From contig CAJODU010000034.1 of NCBI GenBank assembly GCA_905233325.1, positions 1-26,685 of the forward strand: a DNA stretch of 26,685 nucleotides. The letters are read 5' to 3'. Positions 15,303-22,601 of the stretch are shown here, one piece after another. Source of the stretch: an uncultured Selenomonadaceae bacterium. GTDB lineage: Bacteria > Bacillota > Negativicutes > Selenomonadales > Selenomonadaceae. Numbering within the stretch: the stretch's first letter is position 1; every line of letters begins with the position of its first letter. The position numbers and the translations under genes were made by a program. The notes under the pieces are model-generated. The model ran no database searches and had not been told where the DNA came from. It worked only from the letters and a program-made list of their open reading frames with translations.

Positions 15303-15800
15303 ATGGATATTTCAATGTGGCAGAATTTGCTTGATGTTTTCGGGAAACTCAATATTGCCTATGATAAAGCAACAGAGCTGGGCGAACGCAAGCATAAATC
15401 ACTTGTTACTATAGATATGGACGATCTTGCCAAAATCCTCGATGAAGAGCAGTTACTGACGGCAAAAATACAAAAACTCGAAAAACAGCGCGGAGAATTG
15501 CTGACAAACCTCTCCAAAGCTGAACCTGCAATCAAGATTGACAGCAAAATGGAAGATTTATTCAACTTGGCACCGTCGCGAGCAGTTGAGGAACGCCTGA
15601 AAAGTCTGCATAAAAATCTGACCAAAAAAGTCGAACAAACCATAATGCTCAGAGATAACAATCAGATACTTGCTCAGAGTGCTCTCAATGCAGTGAAGTA
15701 TCATCTGAACAGGATCGGCGGTGCGACTGTCGAGCCGACTTATGGCAGCGGCGGCAATGATATTGTAACTCATCAGAAAAAATTTGATTTTAAAGCCTAA
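15303..15800 (+). CDS. flgN: Flagellar export chaperone FlgN
   Basis: A 165-residue, largely helical protein in the flgN position (flgM-flgN-flgK). FlgN keeps the hook-filament junction proteins FlgK and FlgL unfolded and delivers them to the export gate. The helical core (LAKILDEEQLLTAKIQKLEKQR) and the C-terminal region with MLRDNNQILAQSALNAVKYHL followed by TYG and FDFKA fit the family. The ATG at 15303 has a GAGGTG ribosome site four bases away that overlaps the end of flgM, suggesting coupling. Assignment rests on weak family similarity plus strong position. Confidence 0.8.
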   Translation: MDISMWQNLLDVFGKLNIAYDKATELGERKHKSLVTIDMDDLAKILDEEQLLTAKIQKLEKQRGELLTNLSKAEPAIKIDSKMEDLFNLAPSRAVEERLKSLHKNLTKKVEQTIMLRDNNQILAQSALNAVKYHLNRIGGATVEPTYGSGGNDIVTHQKKFDFKA

Positions 15801-15822
15801 CAAAAAATTGCAGAGGTGGATT

Positions 15823-16287
15823 ATGGATAGAGTAATAAAAATGCTGCGAGAGCAAATGATCCTCTGCAGCCGACTGAGTGAAATTTTTGATAATCTCAAC
15901 AGTGCCTTCCAAGAGGCAAGATCAGGGTTTGATGTCACTTCTTCAGTACAAAAAGTTGAGCCTCTGATGAGAGAACTGTCAAAAAACGACACAAGTATAA
16001 GTGAATTTTTGAAGGCAGCTAAGGTTGAGAATCTGGGAACATTCATAGAGCAGCAATCTGCCGGAGTTGAACGCAGCGTTGCTGAAAGACTGCTCAATCA
16101 AGTAAGCGGCTTGCAAAAACGTCTCAGGCACCAGATAACCAATGTTGCACGCTTGATGGTGAACAGCAAGAAATTTATTGATTATAATATCAATGTGATG
16201 TCACAGACTGTTGCAGATGATATTTACGGTTCCAAAAGGGAACTTGGACAGCACCAAAGACGCCGTGTTTTTGACGCAAACGCTTAA
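15823..16287 (+). CDS. Second FlgN-like flagellar chaperone
   Basis: A 154-residue, helical, charged protein between flgN and flgK. Its C-terminal pattern resembles that of the preceding gene: a helix with Asn/Ser (NVARLMVNSKKFIDYNINVM), then a Tyr-Gly motif (DIYGS) and a closing FDANA, as the neighbour closes with TYGSGG and FDFKA. I read it as a diverged tandem duplicate of flgN, perhaps dividing FlgK and FlgL between two chaperones. The ATG at 15823 has a GAGGTGG ribosome site. No signal peptide or membrane segment. The paralogy is my inference from pattern, not an alignment score. Confidence 0.65.
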   Translation: MDRVIKMLREQMILCSRLSEIFDNLNSAFQEARSGFDVTSSVQKVEPLMRELSKNDTSISEFLKAAKVENLGTFIEQQSAGVERSVAERLLNQVSGLQKRLRHQITNVARLMVNSKKFIDYNINVMSQTVADDIYGSKRELGQHQRRRVFDANA

Positions 16288-16308
16288 TTAACCAAAGGAA
16301 GTGATAAA

Positions 16309-18516
16309 ATGAGATCCACATTTACCGGTCTCAACACTATGGTGAGAGGCATTTTTGCCAATCAACTGTCTCTTGATACCGTAGGACATAATATAACAAA
16401 TGCAAGCACGGAAGGCTATTCGCGTCAAAGTGTGAACTTGGCAGCAACGATGTGCCAAATGCAGGGATCACTTTACGGTCAAGTTGCTGTCGGCACAGGT
16501 GTTGACTCTACTTCGATACTGCGTGCCAGAAATGTCTATGCAGACAGGCAATATCGTCAGGAAGTCTCAACGCAAAAATACAATGATATAATGCAGACTA
16601 ATTACGAAAGAATAGAAACTGCTTTCTATGATACCGAGAACACCGGCATACAAGTCGCCATGCAGAATTTTTGGAAGTCTTGGAAAGCACTTTCAACCAA
16701 CGCAAGCGGCAATGCTGAACGTGAGGCGGTTGTCGGTCAAGGAGCGGTATTGTGCGATATGATGCACCGTGCCAAAGATGACTTGGTAAATCAGATGAAT
16801 GCACTGTATGAAGAGTTGGATATGAGAGTTGATAATATCAATGAGCTCACCTCTAAAATTGTGCAATATAACAAAAATATTGTTGCTATGGAGGCCAACG
16901 GCTCTTCAGCAAATGACTTGAGAGATCAAAGAGATCTGGTATGCGATCAACTTTCAGAGTATATAGATATATCTGTCAGTGAGAGAGACGGCTATTATAA
17001 TGTCGTTTGCGATGGTGCTACTCTGGTAAATAAAACTTCCAAGCTCACTTTAGAAATATCAAGGGGCAGCAGCGGCGATACTGACAGCAGTTATGTGGAT
17101 TATGGCGTCTTGGATAGTGCCATAAAGATAAAAGAGACTCACACCGCTTTTACTCCGAAGAACGGCTCTATAAAGGGTATCTTTGATGCTGTTGATGAAA
17201 ACAAGAGAATGATAGATGATCTTGCTGATATGTCAGCATTTTTGTTGACTACTTTCAATGCTCAACATCAGGCGGGTTATGATATAAATGGCGTTGAAGG
17301 TGTCAATTTCTTTGGTTCTTCCAGCTCCACCAGCTACAGCTACAGTTACAGTGAATATAGGAATTATTCTTCTCAGACAGATTTTGATCACGTCTATATT
17401 TACAAAGACGGCGAAATATTAACCGGTATAGAAATCATTGAAGAGCTTACTGTCAATCCCAAGCTTGCAGCTTACGGCGGCGGAAAGTATATTGCAGCCA
17501 AGACAGACAGGGATTCGACCGGAACTGATTCCGATTCAAAAGCATTGGGTGATAATGCAGTATTATTGAGCAACTTTTTCGATATGACAAAAGGTTATAC
17601 CGATTTGACCACCAGTACTTCGGATCTCTATTACAATTATTATGACATTAATGGACAAGTTATTGACATTTATTATGACAAATTCACAACCTTAGATGAC
17701 GGCAGCACCAAAGAATTGGTATATCGCGGTGATGATGGCGTTGTTTACAAAGTTACTCCTGCCACCGGCGAAGACGATGAAACAACGGACGATGAGAGCG
17801 GTGGCGTTTACTATGTTGACGGCAATGGAACGATTTTGACTATTTCTTCTACTTCTGAAGAAAGCAGCGACGAAGAAGACGGCGTCAGTATCACATTCAC
17901 AGGCGTTAAAACTATTACAAATTCTGTCACCACTACCTATACTACAGTAAGTTATACCACAAGCAGTGACGGATTCTTGATTTACTCTGCTTCAGATGGA
18001 CACATCTATAAAACGATAAGCGCGGACGGCACTGTGGGCTACTATACTTATGATTATGATGGTAACAAAGTCGCATTAACCAGAAGCACAGTAAGTGCCG
18101 ACAGTGAAAGTGATGAAGAAGATGAAGAAAATACGTCAACCACCACTTCCGATATTTTAGCAATCTATTCCAGTGAAGGCGGAGATGATGATAGCGACGG
18201 TATAACATATGTTATACGCTCTAATGACAATTCAGTTCGTGCGTTGGGTGACGTATCAATTTATTCTTATTACAATTACTCAATGAGTCAGCTCGGTCTT
18301 CGTTCTGAGACTATGGACGTTAAAGTAGAGGCTCAAGATGCTCTCATTGTGCAAATTCAGAATTGGAGAGCATCAGAGTCCGGTGTTGATTGGAACGAAG
18401 AGTTGACTAATATGATTAAATTCCAAAAAGGCTATGGTGCTTGTGCAAGGTGCTTGACGGCAATGGACGAAATGCTTGACAGGCTTGTAAATAACACCGG
18501 TCAAGTCGGCAGGTAA
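16309..18516 (+). CDS. flgK: Flagellar hook-associated protein FlgK (HAP1), long form
   Basis: FlgK forms the first ring of the hook-filament junction. Both terminal helical regions are typical: TFTGLNTMVRGIFANQLSLDTVGHNITNASTEGYSRQ at the start (quoted in part: STEGYSRQ near residue 40) and MIKFQKGYGACARCLTAM / LVNNTGQVGR at the end. At 735 residues it is about 190-230 longer than E. coli or B. subtilis FlgK. The extra length is in the variable surface domain, roughly residues 330-650, which holds a Ser-Tyr run (SYSYSYSEY) and several acidic tracts (GEDDETTDDESGG, SEESSDEEDG, ESDEEDEENTSTTTSD, GGDDDSDG). An AAGGAAGTG ribosome site precedes the ATG. Third gene after flgM in the operon. Confidence 0.95.
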   Translation: MRSTFTGLNTMVRGIFANQLSLDTVGHNITNASTEGYSRQSVNLAATMCQMQGSLYGQVAVGTGVDSTSILRARNVYADRQYRQEVSTQKYNDIMQTNYERIETAFYDTENTGIQVAMQNFWKSWKALSTNASGNAEREAVVGQGAVLCDMMHRAKDDLVNQMNALYEELDMRVDNINELTSKIVQYNKNIVAMEANGSSANDLRDQRDLVCDQLSEYIDISVSERDGYYNVVCDGATLVNKTSKLTLEISRGSSGDTDSSYVDYGVLDSAIKIKETHTAFTPKNGSIKGIFDAVDENKRMIDDLADMSAFLLTTFNAQHQAGYDINGVEGVNFFGSSSSTSYSYSYSEYRNYSSQTDFDHVYIYKDGEILTGIEIIEELTVNPKLAAYGGGKYIAAKTDRDSTGTDSDSKALGDNAVLLSNFFDMTKGYTDLTTSTSDLYYNYYDINGQVIDIYYDKFTTLDDGSTKELVYRGDDGVVYKVTPATGEDDETTDDESGGVYYVDGNGTILTISSTSEESSDEEDGVSITFTGVKTITNSVTTTYTTVSYTTSSDGFLIYSASDGHIYKTISADGTVGYYTYDYDGNKVALTRSTVSADSESDEEDEENTSTTTSDILAIYSSEGGDDDSDGITYVIRSNDNSVRALGDVSIYSYYNYSMSQLGLRSETMDVKVEAQDALIVQIQNWRASESGVDWNEELTNMIKFQKGYGACARCLTAMDEMLDRLVNNTGQVGR

Positions 18517-18549
18517 TGATTTAAACTCATAACAAAGAGGTGAACTTCA

Positions 18550-20037
18550 ATGGGAATCAGAATGAGCAGCAATCAGTTTATGTATAATTACAACTTTTCG
18601 CTGCAAAATGCCTACAAAAGACAGACTAAACTTTTTGAAGATGCGGACGGCAGCAGTTTGCATCGTCCTTCTGATGATTCAATAGCTTATAACAAACTTC
18701 TCAGATATAAAAATAATCTTTCCGAGAATGAGCAATATCAATCTAACGTAAAAAATGGCCTTTCTTGGATGCACACGTCAGACAGTGCACTGACTCACAT
18801 CAATGAGATTATGCAGACTTTTGTCACTAAGACAGTCCATGCGGCTAATGATGATAACAATGAGACTGATTGGAACGCCATAGCGAAAGAAATGGAAGCT
18901 GAAATTCAGGAAGTAGTATCTACTGCAAATTCTCAGCAAGGTGATCGTTTCTTATTCTCCGGCCAGAGGGATCTTGTTCAGCCGTTTAATTGGGAAAAAA
19001 ATGCAGACGGGGCTGTAGCTGTGGCTTCACGCGGTATTGCTAAAACTTTGGACAACTCACAAGTCAACTTCTTCAAGAACGAATACACAAAAAATATTGA
19101 CACTAACGCTGTTTTAAATCAAATGCTTACGCTTGAATACAACGGCAATACTTATTACCTTGATACTCAAAACGGCTATGTCTATGATAAGGAATTTGTG
19201 GACGACGGCTACAAGGAAATCTTCAATAAAGGCTTGACTACAACCTATGCTACAACCTATGCAGTCGGACACTTTTCACCTGTTACGCTGGGCAGTGAGG
19301 AAGACGATACCTCTGATAGTGATGAAGAGACTACTACCACTACAAGTTACAAAGTCAATGTATCTGATTATTTCACTAATCAAGGTATCATAAAACAAGT
19401 ATCGGCCTCTACTTCTGAAGATGAGGAAGATACCGGCAGCGATGATGAAGAGACAGATACGTCAAGCAACCTTGTAAATGCAACAATTCAAATACTCTTC
19501 AATGGTGATGAATCGACGACAACTGTTAATTTTGCAACCATTCAGCAGCAAATTGTAAACTATGCCGGCAATATGGAATATTTTTCCATGGTTAAACTGA
19601 ATGGTGCCGTTCAAACTGAATCCGACACTGTCAACGTCAACGGCAAAGACCTCTTTGGCTCTGATATATTTGATAATGAAGAGTCCGGCAATACATACTC
19701 CGGCTGTGCAATGATCAATGAGATGTTGGCTGTCCTTGCAAAAACGGAGGCACATGACAGTCACTGGATGACTTCAGACGGAATAACCATTTCAAACGTG
19801 GCACAAAGCACTATACTTGTTGCACAAACTCACGTTGGGGCTCGCAGCCAGCTTTATGAGAGTGTCTCAACTATGCTTGAGACTCAAAACGACATCATCA
19901 CAGAAGACATTACAAATGTCAGCAGTACTGATGTAGCCCAGCTTGCCACCAAGCTAATGGAAGCACAGACACTGTACAGTATGTCCCTTTCTTTGGGCGG
20001 CAGGATTTTGCCTCTGTCGCTTGCAGATTATTTGTAA
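18550..20037 (+). CDS. flgL: Flagellar hook-associated protein FlgL (HAP3), long form
   Basis: FlgL forms the second ring of the hook-filament junction, next to flagellin. The N terminus (residues 1-110) shows the flagellin-like helices with SSLHRPSDDSIAYNKLLRYK and the C terminus closes with VAQLATKLMEAQTLYSMSLSLG. At 495 residues it is about 180-200 longer than the common form. The added central domain contains two acidic/Thr-rich tracts, EEDDTSDSDEETTTTTS (near 248) and SEDEEDTGSDDEETDTSS (near 288), closely resembling those in FlgK. GAGGTG ribosome site, 33 bases after flgK. Confidence 0.93.
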   Translation: MGIRMSSNQFMYNYNFSLQNAYKRQTKLFEDADGSSLHRPSDDSIAYNKLLRYKNNLSENEQYQSNVKNGLSWMHTSDSALTHINEIMQTFVTKTVHAANDDNNETDWNAIAKEMEAEIQEVVSTANSQQGDRFLFSGQRDLVQPFNWEKNADGAVAVASRGIAKTLDNSQVNFFKNEYTKNIDTNAVLNQMLTLEYNGNTYYLDTQNGYVYDKEFVDDGYKEIFNKGLTTTYATTYAVGHFSPVTLGSEEDDTSDSDEETTTTTSYKVNVSDYFTNQGIIKQVSASTSEDEEDTGSDDEETDTSSNLVNATIQILFNGDESTTTVNFATIQQQIVNYAGNMEYFSMVKLNGAVQTESDTVNVNGKDLFGSDIFDNEESGNTYSGCAMINEMLAVLAKTEAHDSHWMTSDGITISNVAQSTILVAQTHVGARSQLYESVSTMLETQNDIITEDITNVSSTDVAQLATKLMEAQTLYSMSLSLGGRILPLSLADYL

Positions 20038-20158
20038 ATTTCTACTCGGATCGTGGTTTAGTATAACGCCGGTGATACCTTTTGTCGCCGACGTTTTTGC
20101 CGTCTTTTGCAAAACCTTTCAAAAAAAAGAAAAAATTGTAAAATTAATTTAAATCCTC

Positions 20159-20187
20159 TTGATTTAGATAAAATCTTGCTTTATAAT
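20159..20187 (+). promoter_or_regulatory. Sigma-A promoter for DUF6470-fliW-csrA
   Basis: TTGATT (20159-20164), a 17-base spacer and an exact TATAAT (20182-20187) in the 188-base gap after flgL. It allows fliW and csrA to be expressed without sigma-28. A weak GACG/CGTC hairpin with a short T run (about 20088-20107) upstream could act as a terminator for flgL. Confidence 0.75.
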
Positions 20188-20225
20188 ATAAAAAGATTAA
20201 TGGGATTATGAGGAGGGAATCAAGG

Positions 20226-20810
20226 ATGATTTGGAGACTCAACATTCGCCATGCATTGCCGCAAATTGATATTCGCACTCGTCGCACTACCGTTGATGAT
20301 AGTCATATGGTTCCTGCCGAAATCCATACCGGCACTCGACAAGCTCGCTCAAATAAAGGAGCAACACAGGCGAGAATTGATATTAACAGTTACCCAAGCC
20401 GTAAAGCCTATGGTCATAGAACTATGGACGATCTTACCGGTGAGAATGGCCAGAAAGGCATAGCTGATGCACAGTCCGGCATGTCAAAACATACTCAAGA
20501 GGCATGGTCGGTTATAGAGAATGGCCCCAAGAGTGGAGATTATGTTCAAAAGCAAGCGGAGCAGAAAATTTATTCGGAAGCTAAAAAAAGACGCTATTTA
20601 GAGGCACAGCATATACCTGAGCCTCAAATCACTTTAGCTGAACCCTCTGAAGTTGTTGGCGAGCCTGATCTCGGTGATGTGACAGCAAAGATTGATGCTA
20701 AATCTTATGCAAGTATTAAAATAACTACCGGCAATGCTGAGACTTATCTGAAAGACAAAGGTTTTATTCGTCGCTGGGTGACTCAAGATAAATATGATAT
20801 TTATGCTTGA
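20226..20810 (+). CDS. DUF6470 (YviE-type) flagellar-locus protein
   Basis: A 194-residue protein in the yviE position between flgL and fliW. The pattern fits DUF6470: short hydrophobic strands at the start (LNIRHALPQIDIRT), an Asp-X-X-Pro-like repeat (ARIDINSYPSRKAYG), a helical middle (GIADAQSGMSKHTQEAW, then GPKSGDYVQKQAEQK) and a C-terminal strand-rich end. Function is unknown in the family; conservation of position suggests a link to filament assembly or to the FliW-CsrA switch. I use the ATG at 20226, nine bases after GGAGGG; an ATG at 20208 precedes that site. It is unusually basic near the N terminus. Confidence 0.75.
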   Translation: MIWRLNIRHALPQIDIRTRRTTVDDSHMVPAEIHTGTRQARSNKGATQARIDINSYPSRKAYGHRTMDDLTGENGQKGIADAQSGMSKHTQEAWSVIENGPKSGDYVQKQAEQKIYSEAKKRRYLEAQHIPEPQITLAEPSEVVGEPDLGDVTAKIDAKSYASIKITTGNAETYLKDKGFIRRWVTQDKYDIYA

Positions 20811-20852
20811 TTGATAACTAAAATATAAACTGTAAATTTGGGGGATAGTTTG

Positions 20853-21293
20853 ATGAAAAAAGTCCATACAGTGAGATTCGGAGAGATCGAAGTTGAGGAA
20901 GAAAAGATCGTACACTTTAAGGACGGTATTCCTGCTTTTGAGGACGAACATGAATTTTTGATTATTCCTTATGATGAGGAAAGTCCTTACTATTTCATGC
21001 AGTCGCTGAAAACGCCTGAATTGGCATTCCTCATTACTACGCCGTTTATCTTCTTTCCGGATTACATGATTGAAATTGATGATGATACTATTGATGAGCT
21101 GTCAATCAAAAATCAAGAAGATGTAATGCTGTATTCATTGATAACTATTCCCAACGGCAGTGTCAGATACATGACAGCTAATCTGTTGGCACCTGTGGTA
21201 CTTAATACTGACAACATGAAGGCGAAGCAGATTGTGATGGAAAAGACAAGATACACTACCAAGCATCGTCTGTTTCCTGATAGGGTGGTGTAA
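20853..21293 (+). CDS. fliW: Flagellar assembly factor FliW
   Basis: A 146-residue FliW. FliW binds flagellin and CsrA in a partner switch: when flagellin is exported, FliW is freed and sequesters CsrA, releasing hag mRNA. Family patterns are TVRFGEIEVEEEKIVHFKDGIPAFE at the start (in part: FKDGIPAFED) and SVRYMTANLLAPVVLN near residue 110. The ATG at 20853 has a GGGGGAT ribosome site; a TTG at 20838 lies upstream of it. csrA follows after three bases, so the two partners should be made together. Confidence 0.95.
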   Translation: MKKVHTVRFGEIEVEEEKIVHFKDGIPAFEDEHEFLIIPYDEESPYYFMQSLKTPELAFLITTPFIFFPDYMIEIDDDTIDELSIKNQEDVMLYSLITIPNGSVRYMTANLLAPVVLNTDNMKAKQIVMEKTRYTTKHRLFPDRVV

Positions 21294-21296
21294 AGC

Positions 21297-21521
21297 ATGC
21301 TGGTATTGACGAGAAAGCCTAAGCAGCAGATTATGATAGGGGATAATATAGTTATCAATATAGTGGAAGTTCAAGGCGAGAATGTTCGTATAGCAATCGA
21401 TGCACCAAGGGAAATTAAAATTTATCGCGGTGAGATTTACCGTGCAATTCAGGAAGAAAATCAGAAGGCAGCAGCACAACTTGGAAATATTGATCTCAGT
21501 AATGCAATGCCTCTGAAATAG
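21297..21521 (+). CDS. csrA: Carbon storage regulator / translational repressor CsrA
   Basis: A 74-residue CsrA, an RNA-binding dimer that recognises GGA motifs in mRNA leaders and, in Firmicutes, represses flagellin translation. It opens with MLVLTRKPKQQIMIGD and has the RNA-binding strand VRIAIDAPREIKIYRGEIY with the key Arg (about R44). A helical C-terminal tail of about 20 residues extends beyond the core, as in Firmicutes CsrA proteins that bind FliW. Its ribosome site (AGGGTGGTG) lies in the end of fliW. Confidence 0.95.
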   Translation: MLVLTRKPKQQIMIGDNIVINIVEVQGENVRIAIDAPREIKIYRGEIYRAIQEENQKAAAQLGNIDLSNAMPLK

Positions 21522-21545
21522 AAATTAACCATGACAGTAAGTTGG

Positions 21546-21575
21546 TTTACAAACCCGTAGCAGTAGACCTAAAAT
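21546..21575 (+). promoter_or_regulatory. Possible sigma-A promoter before flaG
   Basis: TTTACA (21546-21551), an 18-base spacer and TAAAAT (21570-21575), placed 36 bases before the flaG ATG. The -35 overlaps a small perfect palindrome (GGTTT-AC-AAACC, 21544-21555) that could be an operator. Moderate match only. Confidence 0.4.
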
Positions 21576-21610
21576 GGATGTCAGGTAAAAAAACAAGGAG
21601 TGTGATCAAG

Positions 21611-22096
21611 ATGGTTGGAAGACTGCAGGACATCGTAACCGCCGCTGTCGTGATCGGAGCGGCAGAACAGAAAATCGGGGGTGCAAAGAACAATAAAAAA
21701 TCAATGCAACCCGAAATTGTCAATGAAGCTCCAAACAGGAAGGTTATCATCGAAACAAGAGACCTCAAAAAGGTTGAAAAAGCAAGTGAACTTGACAATC
21801 TCTTCGAGAAAGATGAAGATTCTACTTTGCTTCCCAGTGAAGATGATTTTCACCTTGAACCCGGTACTTTGGACGAAGAGACAGTCAGTCTGATGACAGA
21901 GCAGCTCAATGAACTTATGGACAAGATTAACTGCAATCTTGAATTTAAGTACAACAAGGAAGTCAATCTCATGACGATTAAGATGATTGACAAAAAGACT
22001 AATGAGGTTATCAAAGAGGTGCCGCCTGAAGAGATGATCGAAAATATGATCAAGGCAAAGGACTGGCTGGGAGCATTTATTGATGAAAATATTTAA
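21611..22096 (+). CDS. flaG: Flagellar protein FlaG
   Basis: A 161-residue protein whose C-terminal ~70 residues are a typical FlaG domain: LNELMDKINCNLEFKY, then IKMIDKKTNEVIKEVPPEEMIENM. FlaG influences filament length and usually sits next to fliD, as here. The N-terminal ~90 residues are variable and charged. The ATG at 21611 has an AAGGAG ribosome site; an in-frame start at 21542 would place that site inside the gene. The toxin-antitoxin pair follows after 35 bases. Confidence 0.88.
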   Translation: MVGRLQDIVTAAVVIGAAEQKIGGAKNNKKSMQPEIVNEAPNRKVIIETRDLKKVEKASELDNLFEKDEDSTLLPSEDDFHLEPGTLDEETVSLMTEQLNELMDKINCNLEFKYNKEVNLMTIKMIDKKTNEVIKEVPPEEMIENMIKAKDWLGAFIDENI

Positions 22097-22131
22097 TCAC
22101 TTTTTGTTGAAAAATGAAGGAAGTGATTGAT

Positions 22132-22281
22132 ATGATAACAGAAGAAGAAAAAAAAGAATTTGAAAAAGAGATTCGCAATAAAATTTATTGGGAAAAAATT
22201 GAACGAAGCCTCAAACAACTTGAAGAAGGTAAAATTGTAAAAAAGACATGGGCAGAGCTAAAGGCAATGGAAAATGAATGA
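22132..22281 (+). CDS. Miniature antitoxin partner of YoeB
   Basis: A 49-residue, highly charged helical protein that overlaps the toxin gene by 8 bases, the usual antitoxin-toxin coupling. It has an AAGGAAGTG ribosome site. The central part, KIERSLKQLEEGKIVKKTWAEL, resembles the toxin-binding C-terminal region of Phd/YefM antitoxins, which also carry 'sieqlksGk' followed by a hydrophobic helix. The N-terminal DNA-binding Phd fold (about 50 residues in YefM) is absent, and the upstream bases give no alternative start. It may therefore neutralise toxin without binding the operator. Assigned as antitoxin from position and this resemblance. Confidence 0.7.
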   Translation: MITEEEKKEFEKEIRNKIYWEKIERSLKQLEEGKIVKKTWAELKAMENE

Positions 22282-22537
22282 TTTGACATTTACCTCTGAA
22301 GGATTTTCAGATTATGTTTACTGGCAATCTGAAGATCGAAAAACTTTAAGAAAAATAAACATCTTACTAGAAGATATTAAGCGAAATGGTGTTTTATGCG
22401 GTTTAGGTAAACCTGAATCATTAAAGTATAATGGAGCTTATTCACGTCGTATAGATGATCAAAATCGTCTTGTTTATAAACTTAATTCATTGGGTGATAT
22501 TGAGATAATTTCTTGTCGTGGGCATTATAATGATTAA
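22274..22537 (+). CDS. YoeB/Txe-family mRNA interferase toxin
   Basis: An 87-residue RelE-superfamily toxin of the YoeB type, which cleaves mRNA at the ribosomal A site. Signatures: YWQSEDRKTLRKINILLEDI, GLGKPESLKYNG (Glu near 51), YSRRIDDQNRLVYKL and the C-terminal CRGHYND with the catalytic His and Tyr. The active-site Glu, Arg, His and Tyr all appear present, so it should be active. It follows its antitoxin with an 8-base overlap. The pair is AT-rich and lies between flaG and fliD, normally adjacent, so it looks like an insertion into the flagellar cluster. Confidence 0.9.
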   Translation: MNDLTFTSEGFSDYVYWQSEDRKTLRKINILLEDIKRNGVLCGLGKPESLKYNGAYSRRIDDQNRLVYKLNSLGDIEIISCRGHYND

Positions 22538-22562
22538 AAATTTATATTGATATTTGTGAAGC

Positions 22563-22581
22563 AGAATAGATCAACTATTCT
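22563..22581 (+). repeat. Perfect 7-bp inverted repeat upstream of fliD
   Basis: AGAATAG (22563-22569), a 5-base loop, and CTATTCT (22575-22581), seven bases before the AGGAGGG ribosome site of fliD. It is followed by TTAATTC rather than a T run, so it is a possible operator or leader hairpin rather than a terminator. Confidence 0.4.
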
Positions 22582-22601
22582 TAATTCAAGGAGGGATTTA
22601 T

